This document shows, piece after piece, positions 42,835 through 56,913 of a stretch of 64,000 nt of DNA. Every line of letters starts with the position of its first letter. The stretch's first letter is position 1. The position numbers and the translations under genes are program-made. The stretch comes from Thioclava indica (GTDB lineage: Bacteria > Pseudomonadota > Alphaproteobacteria > Rhodobacterales > Rhodobacteraceae), in NCBI RefSeq assembly GCF_000714545.1, contig NZ_AUNB01000029.1:155601-219600 (forward strand), given 5' to 3'. The notes under the pieces are model-generated. The model was given only the letters and a program-made list of their open reading frames with translations. It did not search any database and was not told where the DNA came from.

Positions 42835-44268
42835 TTACCGGTGGGCGACGTCCAGCTTATCCACAGTGTCAAACTCGAACTTGATCTCTTTCCACGTCTC
42901 CATCGCGATCTTGAGCTCGGGGGAGTGTTTGCCCGCCTCGGTCATGATGTCCTTGCTTTCCTTTTCCAGATCGCGGCCTTCGTTGCGCGCCTTGACACAG
43001 GCCTCGACGGCAACACGGTTGGCCGCTGCGCCCGCCGCGTTGCCCCAGGGGTGACCCAAGGTGCCGCCGCCAAATTGCAGGCAGCTGTCATCGCCGAAGA
43101 TGTTGACCAGCGCGGGCATGTGCCAGACGTGGATACCGCCCGAGGCCACCGGCAGAACGCCCGGCATCTGGCCCCAATCCTGATCAAAGAAGATCCCGCG
43201 CGAGCGGTCCTCTTTGATGTATTTCTCGCGCATCAGGTCGATCCAGCCCAATGTCGCGGCGCGGTCGCCCTCCAACTTGCCGACCACTGTGCCCGAATGC
43301 AGGTGATCGCCGCCTAGCAGACGCAGCATTTTCGCCAGCACGCGGAAGTTGATGCCGTGCTTGGGGTGACGGTCGATCACGCCATGCATCGCGCGGTGAA
43401 CATGCAGCAGCATGCCATTATCGCGACACCAGCGCGACAGCGACGCCTGCGCAGCCCAGCCCATCGTGAGGTAATCCGACATGATGATCGGCGAGCCGAT
43501 CTCTTTGGCGAACTCGGCGCGTTTATACATTTCCTCGATATTGGGCGCGGTCACGTTGAGGTAGTGGCCTTTGCGTTCTCCCGTCTCAAGTTCCGCCTTT
43601 TCAATGGCTTCTTGGCAGAACTCAAAGCGGTCACGCCAGCGCATGAAAGGTTGCGAGTTGATGTTCTCGTCATCCTTGGTGAAATCAAGCCCGCCACGCA
43701 GCGCCTCGTAAACCGCGCGCCCGTAGTTCTTGGCCGAGAGGCCCAGTTTCGGCTTGATCGTGCAGCCCAAGAACGGGCGGCCGTATTTATCAAGCTTGTC
43801 GCGCTCCACCTGAATGCCGTGGGGCGGGCCGTCGCAGGTGGTCACGAACCACAGCGGAAAACGCACATCTTCCAGACGCAGCGCTCGCACGGCCTTAAAG
43901 CCGAACACGTTGCCCACCAACGAGGTAAAGACGTTGACGACCGAGCCTTCCTCGAACAGGCCCATCGGGTAGGCGATAAAGGCATAATAGCTTTCATCAT
44001 CGCCCGGCACGTCCTCAATCGCGTAGGCACGACCCTTGTAATATTCCAGATCGGTCAGAAGGTCCGTCCAGACCGTCGTCCAAGTGCCGGTGGAACTTTC
44101 CGCCGCCACAGCCGCTGCCGCCTCTTCGCGCGGCACGCCCGCTTGCGGGGTGATCTTGAAACAGGCCAGAACATCGCTGTCCTTAGGGGTGTAATTGGGT
44201 TCCCAATAGGTCTCGCGGTATTCCTTGACGCCTGCGGAATATTTGGCCGAGGGTGCTTGCGTGTTCAT
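42835..44268 (-). CDS. cbbL: RuBisCO large subunit, Form IA
   Basis: CbbL fixes CO2 onto ribulose 1,5-bisphosphate. The 477-residue protein starts at ATG 44268 with GGAG upstream; a 15-codon upstream extension is not RuBisCO-like. Active-site residues are present: K172 in [11 protein letters not shown], carbamylated K198 with D200 and E201 in [18 protein letters not shown], loop 6 [11 protein letters not shown] and [11 protein letters not shown]. The sequence (e.g. [22 protein letters not shown]) is of green-type Form IA, as in Rhodobacter capsulatus and sulfur chemoautotrophs, where horizontal transfer has been argued. No difference in base composition from neighbours is obvious by eye. Confidence 0.97.
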   Translation of the reverse strand: MNTQAPSAKYSAGVKEYRETYWEPNYTPKDSDVLACFKITPQAGVPREEAAAAVAAESSTGTWTTVWTDLLTDLEYYKGRAYAIEDVPGDDESYYAFIAYPMGLFEEGSVVNVFTSLVGNVFGFKAVRALRLEDVRFPLWFVTTCDGPPHGIQVERDKLDKYGRPFLGCTIKPKLGLSAKNYGRAVYEALRGGLDFTKDDENINSQPFMRWRDRFEFCQEAIEKAELETGERKGHYLNVTAPNIEEMYKRAEFAKEIGSPIIMSDYLTMGWAAQASLSRWCRDNGMLLHVHRAMHGVIDRHPKHGINFRVLAKMLRLLGGDHLHSGTVVGKLEGDRAATLGWIDLMREKYIKEDRSRGIFFDQDWGQMPGVLPVASGGIHVWHMPALVNIFGDDSCLQFGGGTLGHPWGNAAGAAANRVAVEACVKARNEGRDLEKESKDIMTEAGKHSPELKIAMETWKEIKFEFDTVDKLDVAHR

Positions 44269-44342
44269 GTCGGGGTCTCCTTCTCCCTGAAAATCCGGTC
44301 GTTTGCGCGCCATTGCCTGTGGGCCTTGGGCAAGGTTTTGCC

Positions 44343-45404
44343 TTATGCCCTTGGATCAAGCGCGCCTGTGCTGTAGCGTTTGGCCATCTCGTCCATGTCG
44401 ATGGCGTTGATTTTGCTGGCGTTTCCCGCGGTGCCGAACCGCTCGAACCGGTCAAGACACAGCTTTTCCATCTCTTCCATCGCGGGAATGGTGAATTTGC
44501 GCGGATCGAACTCGGTCTTTTTCTGCATCGCCACTTTGCGAAACTGTCCGGTGATCGCCATGCGGTTATCGGTGTCGATATTAACCTTGCGCACGCCCGA
44601 TTTGATGCCGCGCTCGATTTCTTCGACCGGCACGCCGTAAGTCTGGGGCATTTCGCCACCGAACGCGTTAATCAGATCCTGCAGATATTGCGGAACGCTT
44701 GACGAGCCATGCATGACCAGATGCACATTCGGGATCTTGGCGTGGATTTGCTCAATGCGTTCAATCGCCAAGATATCGCCAGTCGGCTTGCGCGAGAACT
44801 TATAGGCACCGTGGCTTGTGCCGCAAGCAATCGCCAGCGCATCAACCTTGGTTTTGGCCACGAAATCCTTGGCTTGGTCGGGATCTGTGAGCAGGTCATC
44901 CATGCTCAACTTGCCCTCAGCCCCCGAGCCGTCCTCGGCCGCAGCTTCACCGGTTTCAAGGCTACCCAACACGCCCAGCTCGCCCTCAACCGAGGCCCCG
45001 ACCCAATGCGCCATCCGCGAAACACGTTCTGTAATCTCGACGTTATACTCATAAGACGAGGGGGTTTTCATATCCGCCTCTAGCGAGCCATCCATCATCA
45101 CCGAGGTAAACCCGTGGCGAATTGCGCTCAGGCAAGTCTGCTCGTTATTGCCGTGATCTTGGTGCATACACAGCGGGATATGCGGATACATCTCGGCCAG
45201 CGCCTGAATCATATGGCGCAGCATGATGTCGCCCGCATAGCTGCGCGCGCCGCGACTGGCTTGCATAATGACAGGCGAGTCACATTTCGCCGCCGCCTTC
45301 ATGATCGCGAGACCCTGTTCCATATTGTTGATGTTGAACGCGGGCACGCCATAGCCACGCTCGGCGGCGTGATCTAGAAGGTGTCTGAGCGTTATCAATG
45401 CCAT
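44343..45404 (-). CDS. cbbA: Class II fructose-bisphosphate aldolase
   Basis: This zinc aldolase condenses dihydroxyacetone phosphate with glyceraldehyde 3-phosphate or erythrose 4-phosphate. The 353-residue protein shows [17 protein letters not shown] (about 22-38), CMHQDHGN (about 83-90, metal histidine and catalytic aspartate), [20 protein letters not shown] and [10 protein letters not shown]. The ATG at 45404 follows GAGGAAC, and the frame upstream is not conserved. It lies between tkt and cbbL, and a hairpin repeat occupies the gap to tkt. Length and motifs match CbbA of proteobacterial cbb operons. Confidence 0.96.
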   Translation of the reverse strand: MALITLRHLLDHAAERGYGVPAFNINNMEQGLAIMKAAAKCDSPVIMQASRGARSYAGDIMLRHMIQALAEMYPHIPLCMHQDHGNNEQTCLSAIRHGFTSVMMDGSLEADMKTPSSYEYNVEITERVSRMAHWVGASVEGELGVLGSLETGEAAAEDGSGAEGKLSMDDLLTDPDQAKDFVAKTKVDALAIACGTSHGAYKFSRKPTGDILAIERIEQIHAKIPNVHLVMHGSSSVPQYLQDLINAFGGEMPQTYGVPVEEIERGIKSGVRKVNIDTDNRMAITGQFRKVAMQKKTEFDPRKFTIPAMEEMEKLCLDRFERFGTAGNASKINAIDMDEMAKRYSTGALDPRA

Positions 45405-45428
45405 ATCGGTCGTTCCTCTTTCACCGGT

Positions 45429-45475
45429 CTTCCTCTTGACCAAAATATCCCGGGGGTCCGGGGGCTGGCCCCCGG
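45429..45475 (-). repeat. Intergenic hairpin repeat, copy 3 (between tkt and cbbA)
   Basis: CTTCCTCTTGACCAAAATAT then CCCGG (from 45429) matches the right arm of copy 2, and CCGGGGG/CCCCCGG (45458-45464 with 45469-45475) makes a perfect 7-bp stem with a CTGG loop. It begins five bases after the tkt stop, on the transcript between tkt and cbbA, so it may attenuate or process the cbb mRNA. Confidence 0.8.
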
Positions 45476-45480
45476 CTTGC

Positions 45481-47451
45481 TCAGATCCGGCTTTTTGCCT
45501 GGTTCACAATGGCTTGCGCCGTGATTCCGAAGTGTTCATACAGCGCCGGGGCAGGGGCTGATGCTCCAAACCCTTTCATCCCGACAAAGCCGTCCTGTCG
45601 GTCGAGAAACAGATCCCAGCCTTGCCGGATCGCAGCCTCGCAGCCCACACGCGGCGCGGTGCCAAGGATGGCGTTGCGATAGGCTTGGTCCTGCGCGTCA
45701 AACAGCTCAAAACACGGGGCGGATACAACGGCGGCCTTGATCCCCTCGGCCTCAAGCTGATCTGCTGCCACCATCGCGATTTCAACCTCGGACCCCGTGG
45801 CAATCAGCGTCACATCGCGCTGCGCGGGATCACGCAGCAAATAGGCCCCGCGAGCGCTTAGGTTTTCCGCGACATGATCCACGCGCTGCAGCGGCAGGTT
45901 TTGCCGAGACGACACGATCATTACCGGCTTGTCCTCTGACATCATTGCGATTTCCCAAGCCTCGGCGGTTTCCACCGCATCCGTCGGGCGCATCACCAAC
46001 AGGTTGGGAATGGCGCGCAGGCTGGCGAGATGCTCGTCGGGTTGGTGCGTCGGGCCATCCTCGCCCAGATCGATGCTGTCATGCGTCATCACATAGGTCA
46101 CCGGCACGCCCATCAGAGCAGACAGCCGGATCGCGGGGCGGCAATAATCGGCAAAGGCCATGAAGGTGCCGCCATAGGGCTTGAGCCCGCCATGCAGCGC
46201 AATCCCGTTCATCGCCGCCGCCATCCCGTGCTCGCGAATACCGTAATGGATGTAATCACCACTGAAATCTTGCGGCGTAACCGATTGCATTTCCGAGCTT
46301 TTCGTAAGGTTCGAACCAGTCAGATCGGCCGAGCCGCCAACCGTGAAGGGTAGGGTGGCATTGACCACTTCCAGCGCCATCTGGCTGGCTTTGCGGGTCG
46401 CGACCTTAGGCTTGTCCTGCGAAAGTTGACGCTTGAACGCCTCGATTGCGGCGGGCAGGGCGCTTGTGTCACAATCCTCAGCCGCTTGAAACTCGGCGCT
46501 GATGCGTTTTTCCCACTCGGCCCGTTTAGCAGCCCCACGCGCAGCAATAGCGCGCCATGCATCATAGGTTTGTTGAGGGATCTCAAACGGTTCATAGGCC
46601 CAGTTCAACTGCTTGCGCGCGGCTGCAATCTCGGCATCGCCCAGCGGTGCGCCATGCACATCATGGCAGCCTTGCTTGTTGGGCGCGCCAAAGCCGATGA
46701 TCGTGCGGCACGCAATCAGCGAGGGGCGCGGGTCATGGCGTGCAGCCGCGATGGCGTCCGCAATGGCCTCCATGTCGTGACCGTCACAAGCGCTGACATG
46801 CCAGCCCGCAGCCGCAAAGCGCGCCTGCTGATCGGTCGAGGTGGACAGGTTGGTATCGCCATCAATCGTGATCGCATTGTCGTCCCACATCACCACCAGC
46901 TTGCCCAAGCCAAGATGCCCAGCCAGATCAATCGCCTCGTGGCTAATGCCTTCCATCAGGCAGCCATCTCCCGCGATGACATAGGTGAAATGGTTTACGT
47001 TATCATCGCTATAGCGCGCGTTCTTCATCTTTTCCGCTAGCGCCATACCGACCGAGGTCGCAATGCCCTGACCCAAGGGGCCTGTCGTCACCTCGATCCC
47101 ATCGGCATGGCCATATTCGGGGTGTCCAGCGGTGCGTGACCCGAGTTGGCGGAAGTTGCGCAGTTGGTCCATATCCATGTCGGCGTAACCCAGCAGATGA
47201 TGGATCGCATAAAGCAGCATCGAACCATGTCCCGCCGACAGAACGAACCGGTCGCGATCGGGCCATTTCGGCGCGCTCGGATCAATCGATATAAAGCGGT
47301 TGAACAGAACGGTCGCGACGTCGGCCATGCCCATCGGCATCCCCGGATGACCGGAATTAGCCCGCTGCACGGCATCCATGGCAAGTGCACGAATGGCATT
47401 GGCCATTTCCGTTTCTTGAGTGGTTTGAATGTCTTTCATGGCGTTGTTCAT
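45481..47451 (-). CDS. cbbT: Transketolase (CbbT)
   Basis: Transketolase moves two-carbon units with thiamine diphosphate in Calvin-cycle regeneration. The 656-residue protein has [16 protein letters not shown] (about 27-42), the TPP motif [16 protein letters not shown] (about 151-166), and in the Pyr domain [19 protein letters not shown] and [20 protein letters not shown] (about 457-476). The start ATG at 47451 follows TTAGGAAGG. The 132 codons upstream in this frame are a shadow of prk. It begins five bases after the prk stop, so it is part of the cbb operon. Confidence 0.96.
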   Translation of the reverse strand: MNNAMKDIQTTQETEMANAIRALAMDAVQRANSGHPGMPMGMADVATVLFNRFISIDPSAPKWPDRDRFVLSAGHGSMLLYAIHHLLGYADMDMDQLRNFRQLGSRTAGHPEYGHADGIEVTTGPLGQGIATSVGMALAEKMKNARYSDDNVNHFTYVIAGDGCLMEGISHEAIDLAGHLGLGKLVVMWDDNAITIDGDTNLSTSTDQQARFAAAGWHVSACDGHDMEAIADAIAAARHDPRPSLIACRTIIGFGAPNKQGCHDVHGAPLGDAEIAAARKQLNWAYEPFEIPQQTYDAWRAIAARGAAKRAEWEKRISAEFQAAEDCDTSALPAAIEAFKRQLSQDKPKVATRKASQMALEVVNATLPFTVGGSADLTGSNLTKSSEMQSVTPQDFSGDYIHYGIREHGMAAAMNGIALHGGLKPYGGTFMAFADYCRPAIRLSALMGVPVTYVMTHDSIDLGEDGPTHQPDEHLASLRAIPNLLVMRPTDAVETAEAWEIAMMSEDKPVMIVSSRQNLPLQRVDHVAENLSARGAYLLRDPAQRDVTLIATGSEVEIAMVAADQLEAEGIKAAVVSAPCFELFDAQDQAYRNAILGTAPRVGCEAAIRQGWDLFLDRQDGFVGMKGFGASAPAPALYEHFGITAQAIVNQAKSRI

Positions 47452-47456
47452 CCTTC

Positions 47457-48329
47457 CTAAGCGCGCCGACCGTCGCGCACGAGGCGCTCGATCAACGGGG
47501 TTAGGATCAGTTGCATCGCAAGATCCTGCTTGTTGCCGGGGATCACGATCGAATTGGCGCGGCTCATCCACGAGCCGTGGATCATCGAGGTCAGATAGGG
47601 GAAATCGATGCCGCGCGGGTTCTTGAACCGGATCACGACAAGGCTTTCGTCGGGCGTCGGAATCCAGCGCGCGATGAACGGGTTTGACGTATCCACCACC
47701 GGCACACGCTGAAAGTTGATGTCGGTTTCCGAGAATTGCGGCACGATGCAATTCACATAGGAATGCATCCGGCGCAGGATCACATCGGTCACCGCCTCGG
47801 TCGAGTAGCCGCGCGAGGCCCGGTCGCGATGGATCTTCTGCGTCCATTCAAGGTTGATCACCGGCACAACACCGATTTTCAGATCGGCGAGTTGCGCAAG
47901 ATTGACCTCATCATTGACGACGCAGCCATGCAGCCCCTCGTAAAACAACAGATCGGAATCGTTCTCAAAATCATCCCAAGGCGTGAAATGACCCGGCGGC
48001 GTGCCGTGACGTTCGGCCTCGGTTTCATCGTGAATATAGTGGCGCGTCTTGCCTTTGCCGGTCTCGCCATACTCGCGAAAGACCCGCTCTAGTTCGACCA
48101 ACTCATTGGCTTCATAAGAAAAGTGCGAAAAACCTGGGTCACTTTCGTCATAGTGCTTTTGCAACTCGGCCTTCATATCGGCGCGGTTAAAGCGGTGAAA
48201 CGCATCGCCCTCAATCGAGACGGCGGTGATTTCCTCGCGGCGAAAGATCTGCTCAAAGGTGGATTTAACGGTCGACGTGCCAGCCCCAGAGGAGCCCACG
48301 ACAGAGATGATCGGATGTTTCTTGGACAT
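47457..48329 (-). CDS. cbbP: Phosphoribulokinase (CbbP)
   Basis: PRK makes ribulose 1,5-bisphosphate from ribulose 5-phosphate and ATP, the step unique to the Calvin cycle. The 290-residue protein is the bacterial class I type. It has P-loop [16 protein letters not shown] (about 9-24), [10 protein letters not shown] (about 38-47), FYEGLHGC near 127-134 and [11 protein letters not shown]. Bacterial PRKs are about 290 residues and NADH-activated, unlike the redox-regulated plant form, and no regulatory CxxC loop is seen here. It lies three bases after fbp and five before tkt. Confidence 0.97.
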   Translation of the reverse strand: MSKKHPIISVVGSSGAGTSTVKSTFEQIFRREEITAVSIEGDAFHRFNRADMKAELQKHYDESDPGFSHFSYEANELVELERVFREYGETGKGKTRHYIHDETEAERHGTPPGHFTPWDDFENDSDLLFYEGLHGCVVNDEVNLAQLADLKIGVVPVINLEWTQKIHRDRASRGYSTEAVTDVILRRMHSYVNCIVPQFSETDINFQRVPVVDTSNPFIARWIPTPDESLVVIRFKNPRGIDFPYLTSMIHGSWMSRANSIVIPGNKQDLAMQLILTPLIERLVRDGRRA

Positions 48330-48332
48330 GAT

Positions 48333-49328
48333 TTAGCTCCGGAACAGGCCGCGATTGTTGAACAAGGCATGAGCCTCGTCTTGGGGCAGATCGTGATAGG
48401 CTGCGACGCGCGCGACTTTGGCGTTGGACCCGAACACGAACGGCGTGCGGGCGTGCAATTGATCGGGCAGGGCGCTCAGGATCGGGTCGGCCCCATCGGT
48501 GGCCCCACCGCCAAGCTGCGTGATCAGGAACGCAATCGGCGCGCATTCATAGACATGGCGCAGACGACCGCGCTTATAGCCATCGCGGTCATCGCCGGGA
48601 TAGAGAAACACGCCGCCGCGGCTGATAATTCGATGGGTTTCCGCCACCAGCGAGGCAATCCAGCGCATGTTGAAATTGCGCCCGCGCGGCCCCTCGGACC
48701 CCGCCACCATATCATCGACAAAGGCGCGGATCGGCACTGGCCAATGGCGGTAATTCGAAGCGTTGATCGCATATTCGGACGTATCGACGGGCAGGGGGCG
48801 CGGATCGGCGACGCGGGTCCAGGTATCGCCGCCCGGCTCCAGCACCCATTGCTGCACGCCATTCCCAAAGCTGACAACCAGCGCGGTCTGCGGCCCGAAG
48901 ATGATATAACCGCCTGCGATTTGCTCGCTCCCGGGGCGCAGAAAACTGGCCTCATGCGTCTCGGCGGCGGGAAAGATCGAGAAAATCGTGCCGATCGAGA
49001 CGTTCACGTCGATATTGGATGATCCATCCAGCGGGTCGATCGCCAGCGCCAACGAACCGGTGCCAAAATCAACGACATCGTCTTGTTCCTCTGAGGCGTA
49101 ATGGATCACCGCACCATCGCGCAGCGCGTCCATAAACGCCTCATCCGCGATCACATCGAGCGCCTTTTGACCGTCACCACCGGCATTAACGCCCGCAGAT
49201 TCCGACAGATCACCCTCAATCCCGTTGCGGGCTATGATACGCGCCAGTTGCGCGCCGACCTGTGTCAGGCGGGTCATCGTATCTGATAATTCGGTGGATA
49301 GGCCGAGGCCTTCGAAACTCACGGACAT
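48333..49328 (-). CDS. cbbF: Fructose-1,6-bisphosphatase class I (CbbF)
   Basis: This enzyme dephosphorylates fructose 1,6-bisphosphate (and often sedoheptulose 1,7-bisphosphate in CBB operons). The 331-residue protein has [13 protein letters not shown] (about 77-89) and the metal-binding [20 protein letters not shown] (about 94-113). Late motifs are [18 protein letters not shown] and [15 protein letters not shown] (about 261-275). The ATG at 49328 follows GGAGGAGGAG, a very strong ribosome site, and an upstream in-frame ATG is ignored. It is the first gene of the operon, divergent from cbbR over 101 bases. Confidence 0.96.
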   Translation of the reverse strand: MSVSFEGLGLSTELSDTMTRLTQVGAQLARIIARNGIEGDLSESAGVNAGGDGQKALDVIADEAFMDALRDGAVIHYASEEQDDVVDFGTGSLALAIDPLDGSSNIDVNVSIGTIFSIFPAAETHEASFLRPGSEQIAGGYIIFGPQTALVVSFGNGVQQWVLEPGGDTWTRVADPRPLPVDTSEYAINASNYRHWPVPIRAFVDDMVAGSEGPRGRNFNMRWIASLVAETHRIISRGGVFLYPGDDRDGYKRGRLRHVYECAPIAFLITQLGGGATDGADPILSALPDQLHARTPFVFGSNAKVARVAAYHDLPQDEAHALFNNRGLFRS

Positions 49329-49386
49329 CGGCTCCTCCTCCAAGGTGATGTGCTGAAGTGAGGTTACGATTGCGGAATTTGTGGTT

Positions 49387-49399
49387 TTATGAAATTTAA
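49387..49399. promoter_or_regulatory. Candidate CbbR (LysR-type) binding site
   Basis: TTATGAAATTTAA fits the CbbR half-site form TNA-N7-TNA and is nearly palindromic. It lies in the 101-base AT-rich gap between cbbR and fbp, where CbbR operators are found in other autotrophs. One good site was seen; a second adjacent site was not clear by eye. Confidence 0.5.
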
Positions 49400-49429
49400 A
49401 TAATCAGAAATCGCTTTAAGGAAACTTTA

Positions 49430-50362
49430 ATGCCGATGCGGATGAATGCCCTCACATTAAAGCAATTGCGCGCGCTGGATGCGGTGGCCAAAGGCGGGTC
49501 GCTGACGGCGGCTGGTGAGGCGCTTGGCTTGACGACTCCGGCAATTCATACGCAAATCAAAGGCTTGGAAGAGGCGTTGCAGATGAAGCTAATCCAGCGG
49601 GCCGTTGATGGCGCGGGATCAGAACTGACAGAGGCAGGCCACGCACTGCGCGAAACGGCGCTGCGGATTGAGGACAGTTTGTCGCAGGCCGAGGCCAATC
49701 TGCGCGCGATTCAGCGTGGTCAGGTCGGCAGATTGACGCTTGGCGTGGTCTCGACGGGGAAATATTTCGCGCCCAGATTGGTCAAATTGATGCAAGACGC
49801 GCATCCCGAAATCGAGCTGTCGCTGAAGATCGGTAACCGGACGGAAATCCTGCAAGGGTTGGAGCGCGGCTCGTTCGATATCGTCGTGATGGGGCGGCCA
49901 CCACGTCAGCCCGAGGTGATCGCAGAGCCGCTGGGGGATCATCCGCACGGGCTAATCGCGCCGCCGGGTCATCCGCTGATCGGTCATGCCAGCGATCTGG
50001 ATATGCTGTTTGCGCAGCGCTTCATTTCGCGAGAGCAAGGCTCAGGCACGCGCATTTTGATGTCGCGCTGGTTGGATCGGGTTGGCGACGGGCGGATCTA
50101 TGACACGCTTGAAATGGATAGCAACGAGACGATCAAGCAAGCCGTGATGGCCGGGCTTGGCGTCGCGTTTCTCAGCCTGCATACGGTGACGGATGAGATC
50201 GACACCGGGCGTCTGGTGCAGCTCAACGCGCCGGGGCTGCCGCTGATGCGACATTGGTTTCTTGTGCGTCCGGTAAAAGAGCGTCCGCGCGATCTGACTT
50301 TACGGATCTGGGATGAGATCATCGGCCTCAGTGGAAAGTTCTTGCCGATGCCAATACGGTAG
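49430..50362 (+). CDS. cbbR: LysR-type regulator CbbR
   Basis: CbbR activates Calvin-cycle operons in response to metabolites such as ribulose bisphosphate. The 310-residue protein has an N-terminal winged HTH, LTLKQLRALDAVAKGGSLTA then AGEALGLTTPAIHTQIKGLE (about 8-47), and a LysR substrate-binding domain (about 95-300) with LTLGVVSTGKYFAPRLV and FDIVVMGRPPRQP. AAGGAAA precedes the ATG at 49430. Its divergence from the cbb operon is the classical arrangement. Its effector cannot be told from sequence. Confidence 0.93.
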   Translation: MPMRMNALTLKQLRALDAVAKGGSLTAAGEALGLTTPAIHTQIKGLEEALQMKLIQRAVDGAGSELTEAGHALRETALRIEDSLSQAEANLRAIQRGQVGRLTLGVVSTGKYFAPRLVKLMQDAHPEIELSLKIGNRTEILQGLERGSFDIVVMGRPPRQPEVIAEPLGDHPHGLIAPPGHPLIGHASDLDMLFAQRFISREQGSGTRILMSRWLDRVGDGRIYDTLEMDSNETIKQAVMAGLGVAFLSLHTVTDEIDTGRLVQLNAPGLPLMRHWFLVRPVKERPRDLTLRIWDEIIGLSGKFLPMPIR

Positions 50363-50407
50363 ATCTACACCAAAACAATGGCTTAGCTGGCTTTCTTGAT
50401 GCGTTAT

Positions 50408-50443
50408 GGTTACATAATACCGATTATAGGATTATGTGATACC
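50408..50443. promoter_or_regulatory. AT-rich inverted repeat between cbbR and pgm
   Basis: GGTTACATAATACC (50408-50421) and GGATTATGTGATACC (50429-50443) form an imperfect inverted repeat in a 118-base gap between the convergent cbbR and pgm genes. It could be a weak bidirectional terminator, but there is no U-run, or a protein-binding site. Nothing else is seen in this gap. Confidence 0.5.
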
Positions 50444-50480
50444 CAGTTTTGGAAGACACTCGGCACCCCAATTTGCAGTT

Positions 50481-54110
<3,630 letters not shown>

Positions 54111-54121
<11 letters not shown>

Positions 54122-55538
54122 TGGAAATCAACGTATCATAAAGCGCAGCATACAGGCTAGCCGAGCGCTCCCATCCCCAATCAAGCTTCATCGCGCGCGC
54201 CACCATCGCCCGCCAAACTGCGCGATCTTCATAAAGCGACACCAGTTTCATCAACCCCTGCTCCAGAGCCAGCGCATCGACGGGATGAAACACAACGCCT
54301 GTCGCCGCCTTGGCCGCCATCGTCGCAGGCGTTGCACCCACCACCGTATCGGCCAATCCGCCGACCGCCGCGACCACCGGCAAACAGCCATAGCGCAGCC
54401 CGTAAAGCTGGGTCAGCCCGCAAGGTTCAAACCGCGAGGGTACCAGCACCGCGTCACCCCCGGCAAACATGCGATGGCTCTGCACCTCATCATAGCCGAT
54501 CTTGACGCCCACCTGAGAGGGATAGCGCGTGGCAAGATCAAGCATTGCCGCCTCGGCCCAGCGATCCCCGGACCCCAAAACCGCCAAGCCCCCGCCTGCC
54601 GCAAGGAACGGTTCAATCGCGGGGGCGATCAGATCAATGCCCTTTTGATCGGTCAAACGAGAGATCAAAATCGCCAACGGGCCTTTGACATTTAGGTTAA
54701 ATTCATCTTGTAAGGCTTTGCGATTATTGCCTTTATCCGCAATTTTCTTGACTGAGAACGGGCTGATATGCGGGTCCGTTTCCGGGTTCCATGCCGCGCC
54801 ATCAATGCCATTCAGGATGCCATGCAAGTCACGCGCGCGCAGTTGCAAAACGCCCTCTAACCCCATGCCAAATTCAGGGCGCATCAGCTCATCGGCATAG
54901 CGCGGGCTGACCGTCGTGATCGCATCCGCCGCCATCAGCCCCGCCTTGAGCGTTGAGATATCGCCCCAATACTCAACACCGTCGCGCTGGAAATCGGCCT
55001 GTGTCAGGCCCAACGCCTCCAGCTTGGTGCGCGCAAACCGTCCTTGAAACGCGATATTATGCACCGTGATCACTGTAGGAACACCGGTGCCGCGCAGATA
55101 CCACGGCACCAGCCCGGTCTGCCAATCATGCGCATGCACGATCTCGGGTTTCCAACCCGCCACCCCTTTGCGCGCCACCTCCGCTGCGACATAGCTCAGC
55201 GCGGCAAAGCGTTCGCCGTTATCGACAAAATCAACCCCGGCATCCGAATACGGCCCGCCCGCGCGATCAAACAGATGGGGCGCATCCAGCGCCAAAACGA
55301 TTATCACACCGACTTTGCCCTGCATCAGCCGCGCAGGCGCGCCGAACAGATCGGGGCTTTTCCAAACCGCTTTCGCCGCTTTCAGGGATTTCAAAACACC
55401 GCGATAGGCCGGGATCATCACCCGCATCTCCCAGCCCTGCCCGGCCAGCGCCCGCGGCAGCGCGCCCACCACATCCGCAAGCCCACCCGTCTTGATCAGC
55501 GGCACCGCTTCAGAGGCGACGGAAAGAACCTTGCGCAT
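54111..55538 (-). CDS. glgA: Glycogen synthase (ADP-glucose, GT5)
   Basis: GlgA extends alpha-1,4 glucan from ADP-glucose. The 475-residue protein starts MRKVLSVASEAVPLIKTGGL, containing the KTGGL ADP-glucose-binding motif (about 16-20). It also shows VHAHDWQTGLVPWYL (about 136-150), TVHNIAFQGRF, and the late GDAVLVPSRFEPCGLTQLYG (about 371-390) with YGCLPVVAAVGGLADTV. The start at 55538 is preferred over two upstream in-frame ATGs that lie in the repeat. It is separated from glgC by 81 bases with repeat copy 4. Confidence 0.96.
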
Positions 55539-55546
55539 TTTGCCCA

Positions 55547-55576
55547 TTTCATCTGGCCTCAAATACTCTCGGGGGG
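55547..55576 (-). repeat. Intergenic hairpin repeat, copy 4 (half element, between glgC and glgA)
   Basis: TTTCATCTGGCCTCAAATAC followed by TCTCGGGGGG matches the right arm of copy 1 (TTTCATCT...AAATACT). The partner arm is absent, so this is a half element. A nearby GGCGGCGACAGCCGCGG (about 55575-55590) can still fold. It sits in the gap between glgC and glgA, in the operon. Confidence 0.7.
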
Positions 55577-55619
55577 CGGCGACAGCCGCGGAGGCAGACA
55601 GCCCAGCCCCCTCCCAAAT

Positions 55620-56891
55620 CTAATCCAGCGCCGCCGCGCGTTTATCAAGCATCGGCTGGGTGATCAGCACAACGCCCCCTTCGGTGCGACGAAACCACTT
55701 TGCATCCTCGTCTGGGTCTTCACCCACGACCAGGCCTTTGGGAATTTGCACACCGCGATCAATCACGCAATGGCTAAGCCGTGCATTGCGGCCAATATCG
55801 ACATAGGGCAGCACAACTGCTTGATCAAGCGCAGAAAAACTATGCGCACGCACGCCGGTATACAGCAGCGAATGGCGCACCTCGGACCCCGAGACGATAC
55901 AATCGCCTGACACCAGCGAGGACACCGCAGAGCCGCGCCGCCCATCCTCGTCATGGATGAATTTCGCGGGCGGCACGATCTCGGCATAGGTCCAGATCGG
56001 CCATTCGTTGTCATACAAGTCCAGCTTGGGCGTGAAATCGGTGAGGTCGATATTGGCCTGCCAGAACGCATCCACCGTGCCGACATCGCGCCAATAGGGT
56101 TCGGTCTCCAGCCCCGAAGTCACGCAGCTATCGCTGAACTTATGCGCCATCGCCTTGCCGTGTTTGACGATATGGGGGATCAGATCATGGCCGAAATCAT
56201 GGCTGGAATTCGTGTCTTCCATATCGCGGCGCAGCAGGTCGCGCAGGAAATCCCAGTTGAAAATATAGATCCCCATCGAGGCAAGGCTGTGATCGGGATC
56301 GCCCGGCATGCCCGGCGGGTTTTTGGGTTTTTCAAGAAACTCGGTCACCTGCCCGCTTTTGTCGATCGCCATCACGCCAAAGGCCGTCGCCTCGTCGCGC
56401 GGCACGGTCAGGCAGCCGATGGTGACATCGGCCTTATTGTCGACATGCTCGCGCAGCATGATTTCATAATCCATCTTGTAGATGTGGTCACCGGCAAGAA
56501 TGACGACGAATTTCACGCCGTAATCATCAATAATATCAATGTTTTGCGCCACCGCGTCGGCGGTTCCCAGATACCAGCGGCTATCGGTGACGCGCTGGCT
56601 TGCGGGCAGGATATCAAGATATTCATTGCGCTCGGCGCGGAAAAAGTTCCAGCCGCGCTGGACGTGGCGGATCAGCGAATGCGCCTTGTATTGCGTCGCA
56701 ATCGCCATCTTGCGAATGCCGGAATTGAGCGCATTTGACAGCGCAAAGTCAATGATCCGCGTTTTGCCGCCGAAATAAACCGCCGGTTTGGCGCGCCTGT
56801 CGGTCAGCTCTTTCAAACGACTCCCGCGCCCGCCTGCCAGAACAAAGGCCATCGCCTGCGCGCTGAGACGTGTATTGGGTTGTGGTAGCAT
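55620..56891 (-). CDS. glgC: Glucose-1-phosphate adenylyltransferase
   Basis: GlgC makes ADP-glucose from glucose 1-phosphate and ATP, the committed and allosterically controlled step. The 423-residue protein has the nucleotide-binding [20 protein letters not shown] (about 18-37), [15 protein letters not shown] (about 107-121) and the catalytic [13 protein letters not shown] (about 129-141). [18 protein letters not shown] also matches the sugar-binding segment. The C-terminal beta-helix (about 300-410) carries the effector site. GGAGGGGAG precedes the ATG. It is activated in phototrophs by glycolytic intermediates, which would fit coupling to CO2 fixation, but this is inference. Confidence 0.97.
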   Translation of the reverse strand: MLPQPNTRLSAQAMAFVLAGGRGSRLKELTDRRAKPAVYFGGKTRIIDFALSNALNSGIRKMAIATQYKAHSLIRHVQRGWNFFRAERNEYLDILPASQRVTDSRWYLGTADAVAQNIDIIDDYGVKFVVILAGDHIYKMDYEIMLREHVDNKADVTIGCLTVPRDEATAFGVMAIDKSGQVTEFLEKPKNPPGMPGDPDHSLASMGIYIFNWDFLRDLLRRDMEDTNSSHDFGHDLIPHIVKHGKAMAHKFSDSCVTSGLETEPYWRDVGTVDAFWQANIDLTDFTPKLDLYDNEWPIWTYAEIVPPAKFIHDEDGRRGSAVSSLVSGDCIVSGSEVRHSLLYTGVRAHSFSALDQAVVLPYVDIGRNARLSHCVIDRGVQIPKGLVVGEDPDEDAKWFRRTEGGVVLITQPMLDKRAAALD

Positions 56892-56913
56892 TCTCTCCCC
56901 TCCCTCAAAGCGC

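Noticed and set aside
42835..44268. RuBisCO-like protein or red-type Form IC/ID
   Set aside because: All catalytic residues are present. The short small subunit and CbbQO partners mark Form IA; no CbbX is seen.
47452..47847. 132-codon N-terminal extension of the transketolase frame
   Set aside because: Lies entirely within prk in another frame. Transketolase homology and a ribosome site begin at 47451.
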